The notes beneath the pieces are model-generated. The model searched no databases, was not told where the DNA came from, and saw only the letters and a program-made list of their open reading frames with translations. A DNA stretch of 64,000 nucleotides, taken from NCBI GenBank assembly GCA_964035545.1, contig OZ037769.1, positions 13,911,133 to 13,975,132 on the forward strand, given 5' to 3'. The position numbers were made by a program, and so were the translations under genes. Shown one piece after another: positions 1 to 10,869 of the stretch (positions within the stretch are counted from its first letter, which is position 1; every line of letters begins with the position of its first letter). The DNA is from Bugula neritina (taxonomy: Eukaryota; Bryozoa; Gymnolaemata; Cheilostomatida; Bugulidae).

Positions 1-246
1 AGTTAACATGTCTATGATCATAACGATAACAGCAAAATAAAGTGAAAATTGAATTTTTGATGAGGAAAGATAACTCTTGATAAGTTCAATTTTCGTTATA
101 ATTATTTCAATTTTGTCATTATTTATTTATGTTTTTTGGTTTAAACGATTGTGAAATGTTCATTATTCACTGAAGAATAATTTTAAAATGGTTTCAATGA
201 TTACAACTGTCTAAAAATGTGAAAATAAAACGGACATTGTTCGCGA

Positions 247-331
247 CACCCATTTTAGTTATAAGGGGGGTTTTGACTAAAATGGGTATCACGGACCGCG
301 ACACCGGGTGGCCACCCATTTTAGTCACACC
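247..331. repeat. Inverted/direct repeat cluster upstream of a promoter
   Basis: CACCCATTTTAGT at 247-259 is followed by its near reverse complement GACTAAAATGGGT at 275-287, and by another direct copy CACCCATTTTAGTC at 312-325. GCGACACC also occurs twice, near 243 and 298. The first two copies could form a stem of about 12 bp around a G-rich loop. It lies about 160 bp upstream of the CRE. It could be a transcription-factor site cluster or a small mobile-element remnant. Confidence 0.5.
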
Positions 332-489
332 CCTCTAGGGTATGAACTTAGCTGAAGAAGGCGTTTTTAGTCCGATCGCCACCATATTTAATTGGCCCAC
401 ACTCTTCAAAAAACGTCCGCACAATTGGTGGAAAACAACCAATGACTGTAGGGATATTTGACCTATTTAATAACGACATTATATCGGTG

Positions 490-526
490 TGACGTCAGGT
501 AAATTTGGCGTAATCTCCGCCATTTT
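490..526 (+). promoter_or_regulatory. Probable core promoter of the zinc-finger gene (CRE + YY1 motif)
   Basis: A perfect palindromic cAMP-response element TGACGTCA lies at 490-497. A YY1-type motif CCGCCATTTT lies at 517-526 and is followed by a pyrimidine-rich TTCTTC. In animal promoters, CRE/ATF sites and CCGCCATNTT commonly sit close to transcription starts. A candidate 5' splice site (CAG|GTTTGT) follows at 589/590, so a short untranslated first exon is plausible. Assignment to the gene starting at 2092 is inference from position. Confidence 0.5.
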
Positions 527-589
527 CTTCTACACATCCAGCTAGCGTTGATCACCATAGCAGAGGAGAGAACTCCTTCCAAAAATCAG
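527..589 (+). other. Candidate 5' untranslated exon of the zinc-finger gene
   Basis: This segment runs from just after the YY1 motif to a CAG|GTTTGT donor. The next plausible acceptor is TTTTGTCAG at 2045-2053, 38 bp before the start ATG at 2092. That would give a first intron of about 1.46 kb. No coding potential is needed or seen. Only RNA evidence could confirm it. Confidence 0.3.
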
Positions 590-719
590 GTTTGTGCAGA
601 AAAAAGGTTGATAATGTTATGAATAAATTTGCGATGGTAATGCACGAAGTTATCAATGATTGACATTATCATTATGTAGTGTTTGTTTCTAAAAGCGTCA
701 TATTCACATTGGACTTGGT

Positions 720-1560
720 TATACTTATTGTCATTGTGATTGTCATTGACTCATTCAGTCATTGTGATTGTATTTGTGGTGGCCTTTGGCCTTACTATAA
801 CTATTACTTATACTATCAGTAACACCAACAGTAACTGCCATACGCCTACGGTAAGACGTACACTTAGTCTTACAGTTAGTGTTACTTTTATTCTTAGACT
901 TAGAGCTAGGGTCTTACTGTTACCCATTCTAATTCTTATTCTCGTTATGATGAATAATAAATATTTATACTATGCCATTCGATTCAATTTCATACTCATA
1001 CCCATACTGTCATACTCATAGTATCACTTATACTTATAGTTATTAGTTATTTACTATTACTCATTTACTGTTAGTATTACTATTACTATTAGTGTACAAG
1101 TATTACTATTACTATTAGTAACACTAACATCATTCTCACTTCTCAGACCGATATGGTGATGGTCAATGGTAACTCAATCACAATGTCAATGTGATATTCT
1201 AATTCCGTATTCATGGTGATAACTGATGGTGAATGTGAATTCCATAGTCATACTAATAATAATACTGATAGTAATAGCAATATTATAACTATAAGTATAA
1301 GTATAACATTAAGTTTAGCTTTATAATAATAAGTATAAGGTGAACTATTACTAATAGTAATACTGTTGGTATTACTATAGTCGTAAAACGTAGAAACTGA
1401 AATCACTGCTAAAAGTAAATCTAAGACTAATTTTTACATTAAGACTTACTGGAAACCTTAATTATAACTTTTACTAGTGGCATTTCTATTAGTATTACTA
1501 TTGTCATCTAGTTCTATTAACTGTAACTTGACGTTATAGTTCTTCCCAGTCATCACCATT
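720..1560. repeat. Degenerate short-motif repeat tract (TTACTATTA / ATACTGATAG-like)
   Basis: Inside the presumed first intron the sequence is a loose mixture of 5-7 bp words such as TTACTATTA, GTCATTGTGA, ATACTGATAG and AGTATAAGT without a fixed period. Open frames here (for example 740-1021) are by-products of this composition. No gene is seen between 590 and 2053. Confidence 0.5.
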
Positions 1561-2091
1561 ATGATTATTCCTATTATCATCAACATCAGGTCAATAGAAA
1601 TTGCCTACCAGTGTTCATTTAGGCTTTAATTTTAACTTTAAGTATGAGTTATGACGTGCAACTGTAGGTACGAGTGCAACATCAATATACTTATAGCTAT
1701 ACATAAATTATAGGTGATAAGTCATAGCAATTATTACAAATACATTTAAATATCACTCATCATAACCAAATTTAATCACTGGTTCAGTTTGCGAAAATGT
1801 TGATTAGTGCGTTACACCTTACAAGTACATTTATAGCTCTTATTTTGTTAATTGAAAGTGTTGCACCTCAAAGTAGTTTTCGGCTAACTCTTCACTATAG
1901 TAAAATATATTTTTATTGTTTGGTGTTTAGTCCTACAATACAAAGATAGGTTTATTTTCCTACGACCTGTAGAAACGACTCAATGAAATCAAACCTATCC
2001 CTGAACCATACTTGTGATTAACTAGATTTGCTTTATGCTGTATATTTTGTCAGCTCAGACCAAAATCACCATCAGTTTGTTACCCACAAAA

Positions 2092-5000
2092 ATGCCTCCT
2101 AAGAAAGCAGCAACCACAAAGACTGAATCACCTCCTCGTAGGAAGGTTGGCAGACCTAGAAAGACCGACATTCCAGTTGAAGGTATAGCAACTTGGAATA
2201 ATTGATATAAAATATCTATTGGCTGATAGATGTTTTGAATAATTTTGAAGGAAGTCACTAGTCAGATGGGTTTGTAGTATATTTGTCTCTTCAGTTCCAA
2301 ATGCTGGGGTTTGTGTTAACCAACCGAAAATATGGTTTGTAGAAATTGAAGCAGAGCCAGCCGAAGAAGCTGCTCAGGCAGAAGAGATCGAGGCTGAGCC
2401 AACAGAAGAGCCAACAGCAGTAGTTACCCCCTCCCGTAAGTTACGCCGCAGCATATTAAAAGACGTTATATTAGCAGGCTACAGACTGTATGTATCGGAT
2501 ATAGCAAGTGAGTTAAGGACTGTATTGCTATTTTTTCGTGTTATGTAGCTCGAAAAAGGGGCCGCCCCAGGAAGTCGAAGCCTCAAATAGAAAGTGTAGA
2601 AGAGGAAGATGGAATCACTACCATCACTCTAAATATTGACGATCTCATAAACATGCCAATAGGAGATGCTGCGTCTCCAGCCACTCCTGGAGGGAGGAAA
2701 AGAAAAGCCCCAAACAAGTCTTCTACTACCAAGTAAGTCTGAGTTCTTTCTACTGGAGATCAAGTAGGAGTGTAAGACATCGTCTCCTTAGGCTTGACCT
2801 AAGTTGGCTACCAGCTTGAGTCACCAACACAACATTTACTTTCATTATATATAAATAAATATATATTTATCTACTTATATCTTTACAGGCCAGTAACTTC
2901 ATTAAAAATAAATATATGAAAATTGATTTTGTTGACTGCTTTATTTATATGAATAATTCAGTCAACAACAAAATATTTCTTGTTTATTTTATATACATGG
3001 AATAAGATGCATGGTGTGACAAAGGTTCATACTAATATGTTTCCTTACAGGAAGAATAAGTCAGATAATATCATCAAAGAGATTGGAGGGGCTGGTGATG
3101 GGGAGAATCTAATACAGTGTACTCTCTGTGATGCTAAGGTTAGTTCCTCCCCTCTGTATCAGTCTGCCCCAATAGCTTATTCTCTTTACTCAGCACTATT
3201 TATGCTACTCTATCTGCTAAATGTACAAGTTTCTATGGTTTTATAGATAATACTGCCAATATATCGTGTATGTATATTAGCTCTGTGTTGTCTCCATGTC
3301 TAAGCTGTGTACCCACAGGTTGTACAACTGGTCCGCCACATCAGGGCTCAGCACGGTGATGATCCTGACTATGATAACAAAATCAAGGAGGCCAGGCTGT
3401 TGGAGGCAAAAGTGCAGAGCTCCGGCCCTCGCAAGGTACAGTAAATCATATGATATAGTATAGGATAGTATGTTATAAGATAGTGTAGTGTGTAATACTG
3501 TATTTTGATATAGTATAGTGTGTAATACTGTATTATAATATAGTGTAGTGTGTAATACTGTATTATGATATAGTATAGTGTGTAATACTGTATTATAATA
3601 TAGTGTAGTGTGTAATACTGTATTTTGATATAGTATAGTGTGTAATACTGTATTATAATATAGTATAGTGTGTAATCCTGTATTTTGATATAGTGTAGTG
3701 TGTAATATTGTATTATAATGTGGTGTAGTATGTAATACCATATTATAATGATGTATAGTGTGTATACTTTGCTGTGACATGCAGGCTGCCAGCACCATCC
3801 TCGATGACTTGACTATCACTGTCAGCAAGATGTCCAGAGAGCCAGTGGTGGACAGAAGAACCATCCCCAGTGAGAGAGGCAACAGTCTGGTGAGACCCAA
3901 GAACACGCAGTGTCCCATCTGTGAGAAGGTAACTCCTCGCTTATATGACTCATCGCCTCTACAGTCCTTACCTGCCAGTGTTATATGATGAAACAGGCCT
4001 TTTTGTTGAATGTGGAAATGAAATCTATCCCCGCACATGTGAGCAGAGTTTGTCAGTGTCTTATAGCTACACGCTCATGTGTGTGAATTGCAGGTGGTGA
4101 GACGCTATGACCTGAATAAGCATATTAGAAACGTACACTCTGGTGAGAAGCCCAACAAGTGTCCCTACTGTGAATACGCCTCTCCTTGGAAGGGCAATCT
4201 CAACACTCATATTGCAGGAGTCCACACCAAGGTACACCCTCTCACAGTCTGCCAGTGGTTGTTCAGTCAGTGAAGTAGTTGAGGTGTTCTCGGCTATATA
4301 CCTCTCTACACTTGTGTGTGGCGTTATGTATCCAGTGCTCTGTGGTACAATGTTTGCCAGTTTTAGTGGTGATATGCTGATAGTTGGGTAACGTATTCTT
4401 GTAATCATTATTTTGAGTTTTGCTGTGTTTTATTTTCAAGGCTCGCCTGCACGACTGCATCCGATGTGGCTTGTCTTTCAAGACGAGAAGCGCTATGATT
4501 GGTCACGTGCGTAAAGTTCACGACAAGATGTACCAACCCAAAGAGAGGCTGTTTGAGTGCGAGGAGTGTAACAAGAAGTTTTATAAAAAGTTTCACCTGC
4601 AGAGGCATATCCGCGTGCACACTGGTAAGCTGATGTTTGTTCATTCGAGTCATTTCTCTCCTGTAGTTTACACTGTGGTCTATGCAATATCAGGCTGTTG
4701 ATAAACTTGTATGGTTTTCTGTATATTCGAGACATTTTATTCACTTAAAGTTTTTTGGCTTTTTCTATGAATTTACATGAAATATGAATCATGAGCTGAT
4801 GAGCTGTTAGCTCTTACTAAATGTTGTTATTCTGATACAGTATGTTATCTGTGTACTCTGTAGTCATACTGATACTGATTATATTCACGGTGTACTCTGT
4901 AGTCATACTGATACTGAGTATATTCACTGTGTACTCTGTAGTTTTACTGATACTGAGTATATTCACTGTGTACTCTGTAGTTTTACTGATATTGAGTATA

Positions 5001-8000
5001 TTCACAGTGTACTCTGTAGTCATACTGATACTGAGTATATTCACTGTGTACTCTGCAGTCATACTGATACTAAGTATATTCACTGTGTACTCTGTCTACA
5101 GGTGAGAAGCCGTTTGTCTGTGCCTTCTGTGAGAAAATGTTTGCCAGTAAAACCAACATGGACTCCCACATACAGAGTGTACATCTCAAGATCAAGCCTT
5201 TCAAGTGTGGATACTGCGAGAAGGTTAGTGACTCACTGAGACTCACTGAGTTGGGAACATCTAACTGTAGACTAGTGTGGGTACTGTGTATTGGAAGTCT
5301 ATTACTCTAGATGGTTATTGGAATAGTCATTCAGACTTTCTCTAACAGAAGTTATAAAGTATTATAAGGTTCTTCAGTATTTTTATATTATGCCTACATA
5401 GAATAACTTCTTATAATTACTAATCACTAATTAGTTTCAATTTCTGTTCACTCTTTTGACTCATGGTCACTCAAGCTTGTTGTAAGCCGGATTATTTTAT
5501 CCTATATTCAGATATAGTTTAAAACGTAAATCCTCTTTTAATTTGGTTTCAAAATTAATCATCACTTGGTGTTAGTATTAAATTTATATCTCTAGTACCA
5601 AACACATTGAGTTTTTTTCTGTTAGTAGAATGTCATAGTTTAGATATTTCAAACCCAAGCCTACAACTTGAAAGGTTTTCAGTAAAAAGGTTATTGGAAA
5701 TAGTGTTAGTCTAGAGGTGTTAATACCGTGTTTGTGTGGTCATCAGGGATTTGCTAGAAAGAAAATGATGTTGCTGCATATTAGAAAGAACCACATGGCC
5801 AAGGACGACAACTCCATTGGGCTGAGTAATCTCATTGACATTGATGACGTGACGCTGGACGACAACCTGGACAATGAAAGTAACGCCAGCATCGAGAGCG
5901 GCGAGATCCTCGGTGGTGGTGATTCAGGAATGGTGAGTGTAACTGTGTATGTTGTACCTACATTCTATACTTACTCTTTTATACTCTATACTTGCTCTTG
6001 CTATACTCTATGCTTACTCTTGCTATACTCTATGCTTACTCTTGCTATACTCTATGCTTACTCTTGCTATACTCTATACTTTCTCTCGCTATACTCCTGC
6101 TATACTCTATACTTACTCTTGCTATACTCTATGCTTACTCTTGCTATACTCTATGCTTTCTTTTGCTATACTCTATACTTACTCTTGCTATACTCTATGC
6201 TTACTCTTGCTATACTCTATGCTTACTCTTGCTATACTCTATACTTACTCTTGCTATACTCTATACTTACTCTTGCTATACTCTATACTTTCTCTTGATA
6301 TACTCTATGCTTACTCTTGCTATACTCTATACTTACTCTTGCTATACTCTATACTTACTCTTGCTATACTCTATGCTTACTCTTGCTATACTCTATGCTT
6401 ACTCTTGCTATACTCTATACTTACTCTTGATATACTCTATACTTACTCTTGCTATACTCTATACTTACTCTTGCTATACTCTATACTTTCTCTTGATATA
6501 CTCTATACTTACTCTTGCTATACTCTATACTTACTCTTGCTATACTCTATACTTACTCTTGCTATACTCTATGCTTACTCTTGCTATACTCTATACTTAC
6601 TCTTGCTATACTCTATGCTTACTCTTGCTATACTCTGCACTTTCTCTTGCTATACTCTATACTTACTCTTGCTATACTCTATACTTACTCTTGCTATACT
6701 CTATGCTTACTCTTGCTATACTCTATACTTACTCTTGATATACTCTATACTTACTCTTGCTATACTCTATGCTTACTCTTGCTATACTCTATACTTACTC
6801 TTGATATACTCTATACTTACTCTTGCTATACTCTATACTTACTCTTGCTATACTCTATGCTTACTCTTGCTATACTCTGCACTTTCTCTTGCTATACTCT
6901 ATACTTACTCTTGCTATACTCTGCACTTTCTCTTGCTATACTCTATACTTACTCTTGCTATACTCTATACTTACTCTTGCTATACTCTATGCTTACTCTT
7001 GCTATACTCTATACTTACTCTTGATATACTCTATACTTACTCTTGCTATACTCTATGCTTACTCTTGCTATACTCTATACTTACTCTTGCTATACTCTGC
7101 ACTTTCTCTTGATATACTCTATGCTTACTCTTGCTATACTCTATACTTACTCTTGATATACTCTATACTTACTCTTGCTATACTCTATACTTACTCTTGC
7201 TATACTCTATGCTTACTCTTGCTATACTCTGCACTTTCTCTTGCTATACTCTATACTTACTCTTGCTATACTCTGCACTTTCTCTTGCTATACTCTATAC
7301 TTACTCTTGCTATACTCTATACTTACTCTTGCTATACTCTATGCTTACTCTTGCTATACTCTATACTTACTCTTGATATACTCTATACTTACTCTTGCTA
7401 TACTCTATGCTTACTCTTGCTATACTCTATACTTACTCTTGCTATACTCTGCACTTTCTCTTGATATACTCTATGCTTACTCTTGCTATACTCTATACTT
7501 ACTCTTGCTATACTTTACTTTCCAGGTCCTTATCAAGATGAGAGATGATGATGTGGCGGAGAACGACGACGCTGTCAAGCAGTACATGTTTGTTGCTAAC
7601 GACGACCTGCCCTCAGATTTAGACAACACAATGGACACTACAGCCGTCGGGGACAGGACCACAGACAGCCTCGACCAGTCGGCTCTAGACACGAGTTCTC
7701 AGGCTACCCCTGCCACCACCACCACTAACCTCGCAGACGTTACCGCGGTTACTGCTGCTGTGACCGAACCTGCTGCTTCAGTGCCTCTTTCTTCAGGTAA
7801 GTTGCCAGTATACTTGTCTTCTCATAGCAATTCAAGTGTTTCATCACGCGTCTGGCGGCTGCTAACTGATTGTCACTTTCTACTTTGCAGTGAACAGCAC
7901 CAGTGTTGCCCTGTCTACTAGCACGCCTAAGCCATCGCAACCAGTTGTTATCAATGTTGGGGTAAGCTCTACTTCTATTGGTCAAACGTTGCTGAGATAA

Positions 8001-9838
8001 TTATTTCTGTACTGGTTTGAATGTAAAGTGAGTTCAGTATTTTGTAGTGCATGTAGTAGGTTATGTACTGTACCCTGTGGTCTGTTGTCACCAATTTACA
8101 TTGTCGTGCCTGTGGTTATTTTTCTATGCTGTTGCTATGGTGGCATACTGTTGCTATGGTGACACACTGTTTCTATAGTCACATGCTGTTGCTATGGTGA
8201 CATGTTCCCGGCATATTTACAGTCTGGTCAAGTGGTGCAGGCCCTGCAAACCACTCAGGGTATCATGTTGGTCACCCAATCAGCCACAATCACGGACAAT
8301 GTCAGCAACGCAGCTGCTACTATTCTCACAGACGTTGAGCCGGCTCCCATAGCCGCCATCTCTACCCAGGCCGCTGGCGACAGCGCCGATGTTATTGCCA
8401 AGGACCATGTGGCTGCTGAGGCTAGTGTACCTGCTGCTGAAGAGGCCACCCAGGTGTGTACTGCATTAGTTAGCTGCTGAGAGCTGCAGTCTCTTGCTGT
8501 GTGCTGGTGCATCCTTTACCAGAGCATGTTTAGTAGTGGGGGAAATGGTTGTATTGATGAGTTTTTTCAGTTTGTTTTTCATATTTGATCAGAATAAAAG
8601 AAAAAATCATTAAACCAAACAGATGACTATTGCAAGGCTCTATGGCACAATAGCACTGCAGATAGTCGAGGCGCACAAGCTACTTAGTTGTTGGTCCAGG
8701 GGGTGCAAGTGTATCCCCTAGTCTAGCAGGTAGATGTGTAGCAGGTTTATTTCCATAGTCACGGTACCTGCTGTATATATACCTACTTTCACACTCTATA
8801 TATATATATGTCTCTACCTACTTACTTACAGGCTGAGGTGATGACTGCTACAGTCACTCCTGACTTGGTTCAACAAGCTCTCAGTCAGACTGTACCAGAG
8901 GTCACTCAGGTCACTGCTGAGTCAGAGGCCGAGCTGGCAGCCACCACTGAAAAGGTAGGAGTAGAGTGTAACGGGGGGGGGGGACAATGTAGCCCGTCTT
9001 ACTGTTGGTTCAAAGCTACTGAGTTCTATGGCTATCTGTATAGTGTAGTCAATCTCTCCCAGTCTGTAGTAAATATTCTCAACTTTATATCTTAACATAG
9101 CCCCAGAGCAGTTGCACTCTGGTAACTTTCCTGCTATTTTTACTAAAGTCGTATTGAATGTGTTACAGTATTGATAGTATTCCACGTAGAGTGTTTAACA
9201 TATTGTGGATATATTAGAGAGTACTATAATTCTGTATTGAATGTATTATATTATAGTATATGGTATGTTAAGTATTGAATATATTATAGTATATAATGTA
9301 CTAGAGTATATATGTTGTAGTATATAATATACATGTATTGTGCTATAGTATTGCATATGTTACAGGAGACCATGGCCAAGGATACCGTCATAAACACCAC
9401 TTCTGAACTGACTGATAGTCTACCAGCCAGACTCTTGGCTACAGAAGAAGTTGACCAGGTAAATCTATTGAGATAGTATGGGGGGGGGGGCTTGTTTGTA
9501 GCGGGCAGACAATTTCTCACTATCTGAATGAATAGCAACCTTACACATTGGTTTTTACTGTACAGCTGCAAAGCTCCTGTTTTTGAGATAACGAAGCTAT
9601 GAGTTTCTGAACTGATGTGTGCTAACAGAATAAGATGCCCTCTTCATACTGTAATAAAACTACTGCTGTCGTTTTTCTATAGTTAAATGGGAATAATGCT
9701 GTCACAGTGTCGAATGTAGCTGCATACACCATGATAAAAATGTTAAATGTTGCTATCAAGTATTGTGTTTGTTTGCAGACCAACGGGGAAGTTGTGGAAA
9801 CGTATTACATCAAAGACCTGCAAACAAATGGAGAATAA
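2092..9838 (+). CDS. AT-hook / seven C2H2 zinc-finger nuclear protein (731 aa, 16 coding exons)
   Basis: Coding exons: 2092-2182, 2343-2435, 2549-2732, 3051-3138, 3319-3435, 3785-3928, 4094-4231, 4441-4624, 5102-5223, 5747-5932, 7526-7796, 7891-7961, 8223-8453, 8832-8954, 9366-9458, 9779-9838. All have GT-AG borders, phases close, and the stop is TAA. The start is the first ATG after the acceptor at 2053. Two AT-hooks are present: GRP at residues 20-22 and a canonical KRGRPRK at 64-70. A basic GGRKRKAPNK segment could be a nuclear signal. Seven C2H2 fingers follow at about 146-164, 234-254, 262-283, 291-312, 325-345, 353-374 and 382-403. Fingers 1 and 2 are short between Cys and His (9 and 11 residues instead of 12). 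Residues 404-449 are acidic. The C-terminal 280 residues are Thr/Ala/Val/Asp-rich and low complexity, like an activation domain. It probably binds AT-rich or specific DNA in the nucleus. I do not recognise a named orthologue. Introns 6, 9 and 11 hold minisatellites. Confidence 0.85.
3447..3770. repeat. 30-bp minisatellite filling intron 6 of the zinc-finger gene
   Basis: About ten copies of a 30-bp unit containing GTGTAGTGTGTAATACTGTA with TATTATAATATA or TATTTTGATATA variants. The array starts about 12 bp after the donor at 3436 and ends about 14 bp before the acceptor at 3784, so it makes up nearly the whole intron. Antisense open frames here (3277-4038) come from the 30-bp period, a multiple of three. 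Confidence 0.85.
4850..5098. repeat. 39-bp minisatellite abutting the exon 10 acceptor
   Basis: Six copies of a 39-bp unit beginning TGTACTCTGTAGTCATACTG and ending GAGTATATTCACTG. The last partial copy, TGTACTCTGT, runs directly into CTACAG|GT at 5101/5102, so the acceptor of the next zinc-finger exon is built on the repeat. The unit length is a multiple of three, which keeps both strands open. Those frames are not genes. Confidence 0.85.
5960..7515. repeat. 22-bp minisatellite of about 70 copies filling intron 11
   Basis: The unit is 22 bp, beginning TATACTCTATACTTACTC and ending TTGC. Variants have TATGC for TATAC, TGCACTTTC for TATACTTAC, and TTGATA for TTGCTA. It occupies almost the whole intron between the donor at 5933 and the acceptor at 7525, ending TATACTTTACTTTCCAG. 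From about 6805 to 7509 the variant order repeats exactly every 352 bp (16 units). All three + frames lack stops over long stretches, giving repetitive hydrophobic Leu/Tyr/Cys translations. These are artefacts of composition. Confidence 0.93.
8125..8204. repeat. Short 21-bp tandem repeat before the exon 14 acceptor
   Basis: Four imperfect copies of a unit containing TGTTGCTATGGTGACACACT lie upstream of the acceptor at 8222. They repeat the pattern of arrays next to splice sites in this gene. Confidence 0.7.
9170..9362. repeat. Degenerate AT-rich tandem repeat before the exon 16 acceptor
   Basis: Loose copies of TATTGAATATATTATAGTAT and GTATATAATGTA run to within a few bases of the acceptor at 9365. 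The period is irregular, about 20-30 bp. Confidence 0.5.
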
Positions 9839-10200
9839 CTCCGCTATCTTCAGGCCTCACTATCTCTACTCTCTATTTACAAGTGTAGAGTGTTGCCTTG
9901 CTTACTTCACTGTATATATTATTTGCCTTGTTACAACAGCACCACACTGTTTGAAGGATGGGTGTCTCCACCTCCCCCCCCTCTCTTAGTTTACCCGCTG
10001 TGTCAGCAGAAGTATTGCTCTTACTCCTGCGCTGTCATGTGGCTGTCTAGGTTGCTGTATTTAATGCATGTTGGGACTGAAGACATACTAGTAACAAAGA
10101 CTTATTTGTATATCATAACCTCATTGTATGTATAAACTTATATTATGCAATTGCTTTACTATGACATATTCATTATACTGTACTTTTTCTAAAATGTTGT

Positions 10201-10211
10201 AATAAAATAAA
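10201..10211 (+). terminator. Poly(A) signal of the zinc-finger gene (two overlapping AATAAA)
   Basis: AATAAAATAAA gives two overlapping AATAAA hexamers 360 bp after the stop codon at 9838. The strand and distance fit the 3' end of the upstream gene. The interval 9839-10200 would be its 3' untranslated region and shows no further gene. Confidence 0.6.
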
Positions 10212-10393
10212 GTGTAATACCAGCCTGTAGCGTTTTGTTTTTAAATGATCTGCATTTTCTTCATGCGTAGAGTCAGTGATGATTACATTTATATGGGTTT
10301 TCCTGTGCACTTCACATTGAAATCTGCTATTAAAATGAGGATGTATTTGAATGATAAATGTCAGATGGTTAGTAATTGTTGTAGAGTGTAAAT

Positions 10394-10609
10394 CAGGGTG
10401 GGCAACTTGTTTTACATGAAGACCAAGTTAAGTCGGCCAAAACGAAGGGCCACATGATTGTACACATATTTACGAAATTAAGTCTTATTATGATGAAGTA
10501 ATTTGTCACCAAACCTATACTGTACTAATCAGAAGGCATACAACACCATTTTCTTATCTCAAGCATTAATAGGACCACTGACAAATGGGCCCCCAGTTGT
10601 CCACCCCTG
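10394..10609. mobile_element. hAT-like non-autonomous element (MITE) between convergent genes
   Basis: The left end CAGGGTGGGCAAC and right end GTTGTCCACCCCTG form imperfect terminal inverted repeats of the CAGGGGTGGGCAAC type, which is typical of hAT-family MITEs. The 8 bp flanks (GTGTAAAT and CTGTAGGT) match only partly, as an aged 8-bp target duplication might. The inside is non-coding. hAT assignment is from terminus resemblance. Confidence 0.55.
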
Positions 10610-10692
10610 CTGTAGGTAATATGATATAACTGATCAATTTTTAGCTCTGCACATGTAAATACTGTAAATCACAAAACATCATTATTTGCAAC

Positions 10693-10698
10693 TTTATT
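10693..10698 (-). terminator. Poly(A) signal of the PARL gene
   Basis: TTTATT on the + strand reads AATAAA on the minus strand, 172 bp past the PARL stop codon. With the + strand signals at 10201-10211 this places the two genes tail to tail, separated by the hAT-like element. Confidence 0.5.
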
Positions 10699-10869
10699 GA
10701 GAAAAATTTATAAAGTGAGTTTAAGGAATAAGAAATTCTATTCTGTAGGTACATCAATGAAACAGGAAGCCAATTTTGCACCTCAAATTCGTAAAATAAA
10801 TATATGCTCTGAAAAAAAACTTTCCACCAATCATAAACAAAAATATACTTATTTGAGAAGAGAAATTAT

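Noticed and set aside
3277-4038. 253-codon minus-strand frame
   Set aside because: Produced by the 30-bp minisatellite and by shadowing the zinc-finger exons. No splice logic or motif.
5949-7464. Several overlapping 170-390 codon + strand frames with Leu/Tyr/Cys-rich repeats
   Set aside because: They are translations of the 22-bp intronic minisatellite in all three frames. They have no ATG-splice context and lie between a good donor (5933) and acceptor (7525).
5960-7515. CRISPR-like array
   Set aside because: Direct contiguous tandem units without unique spacers, in an animal gene intron.
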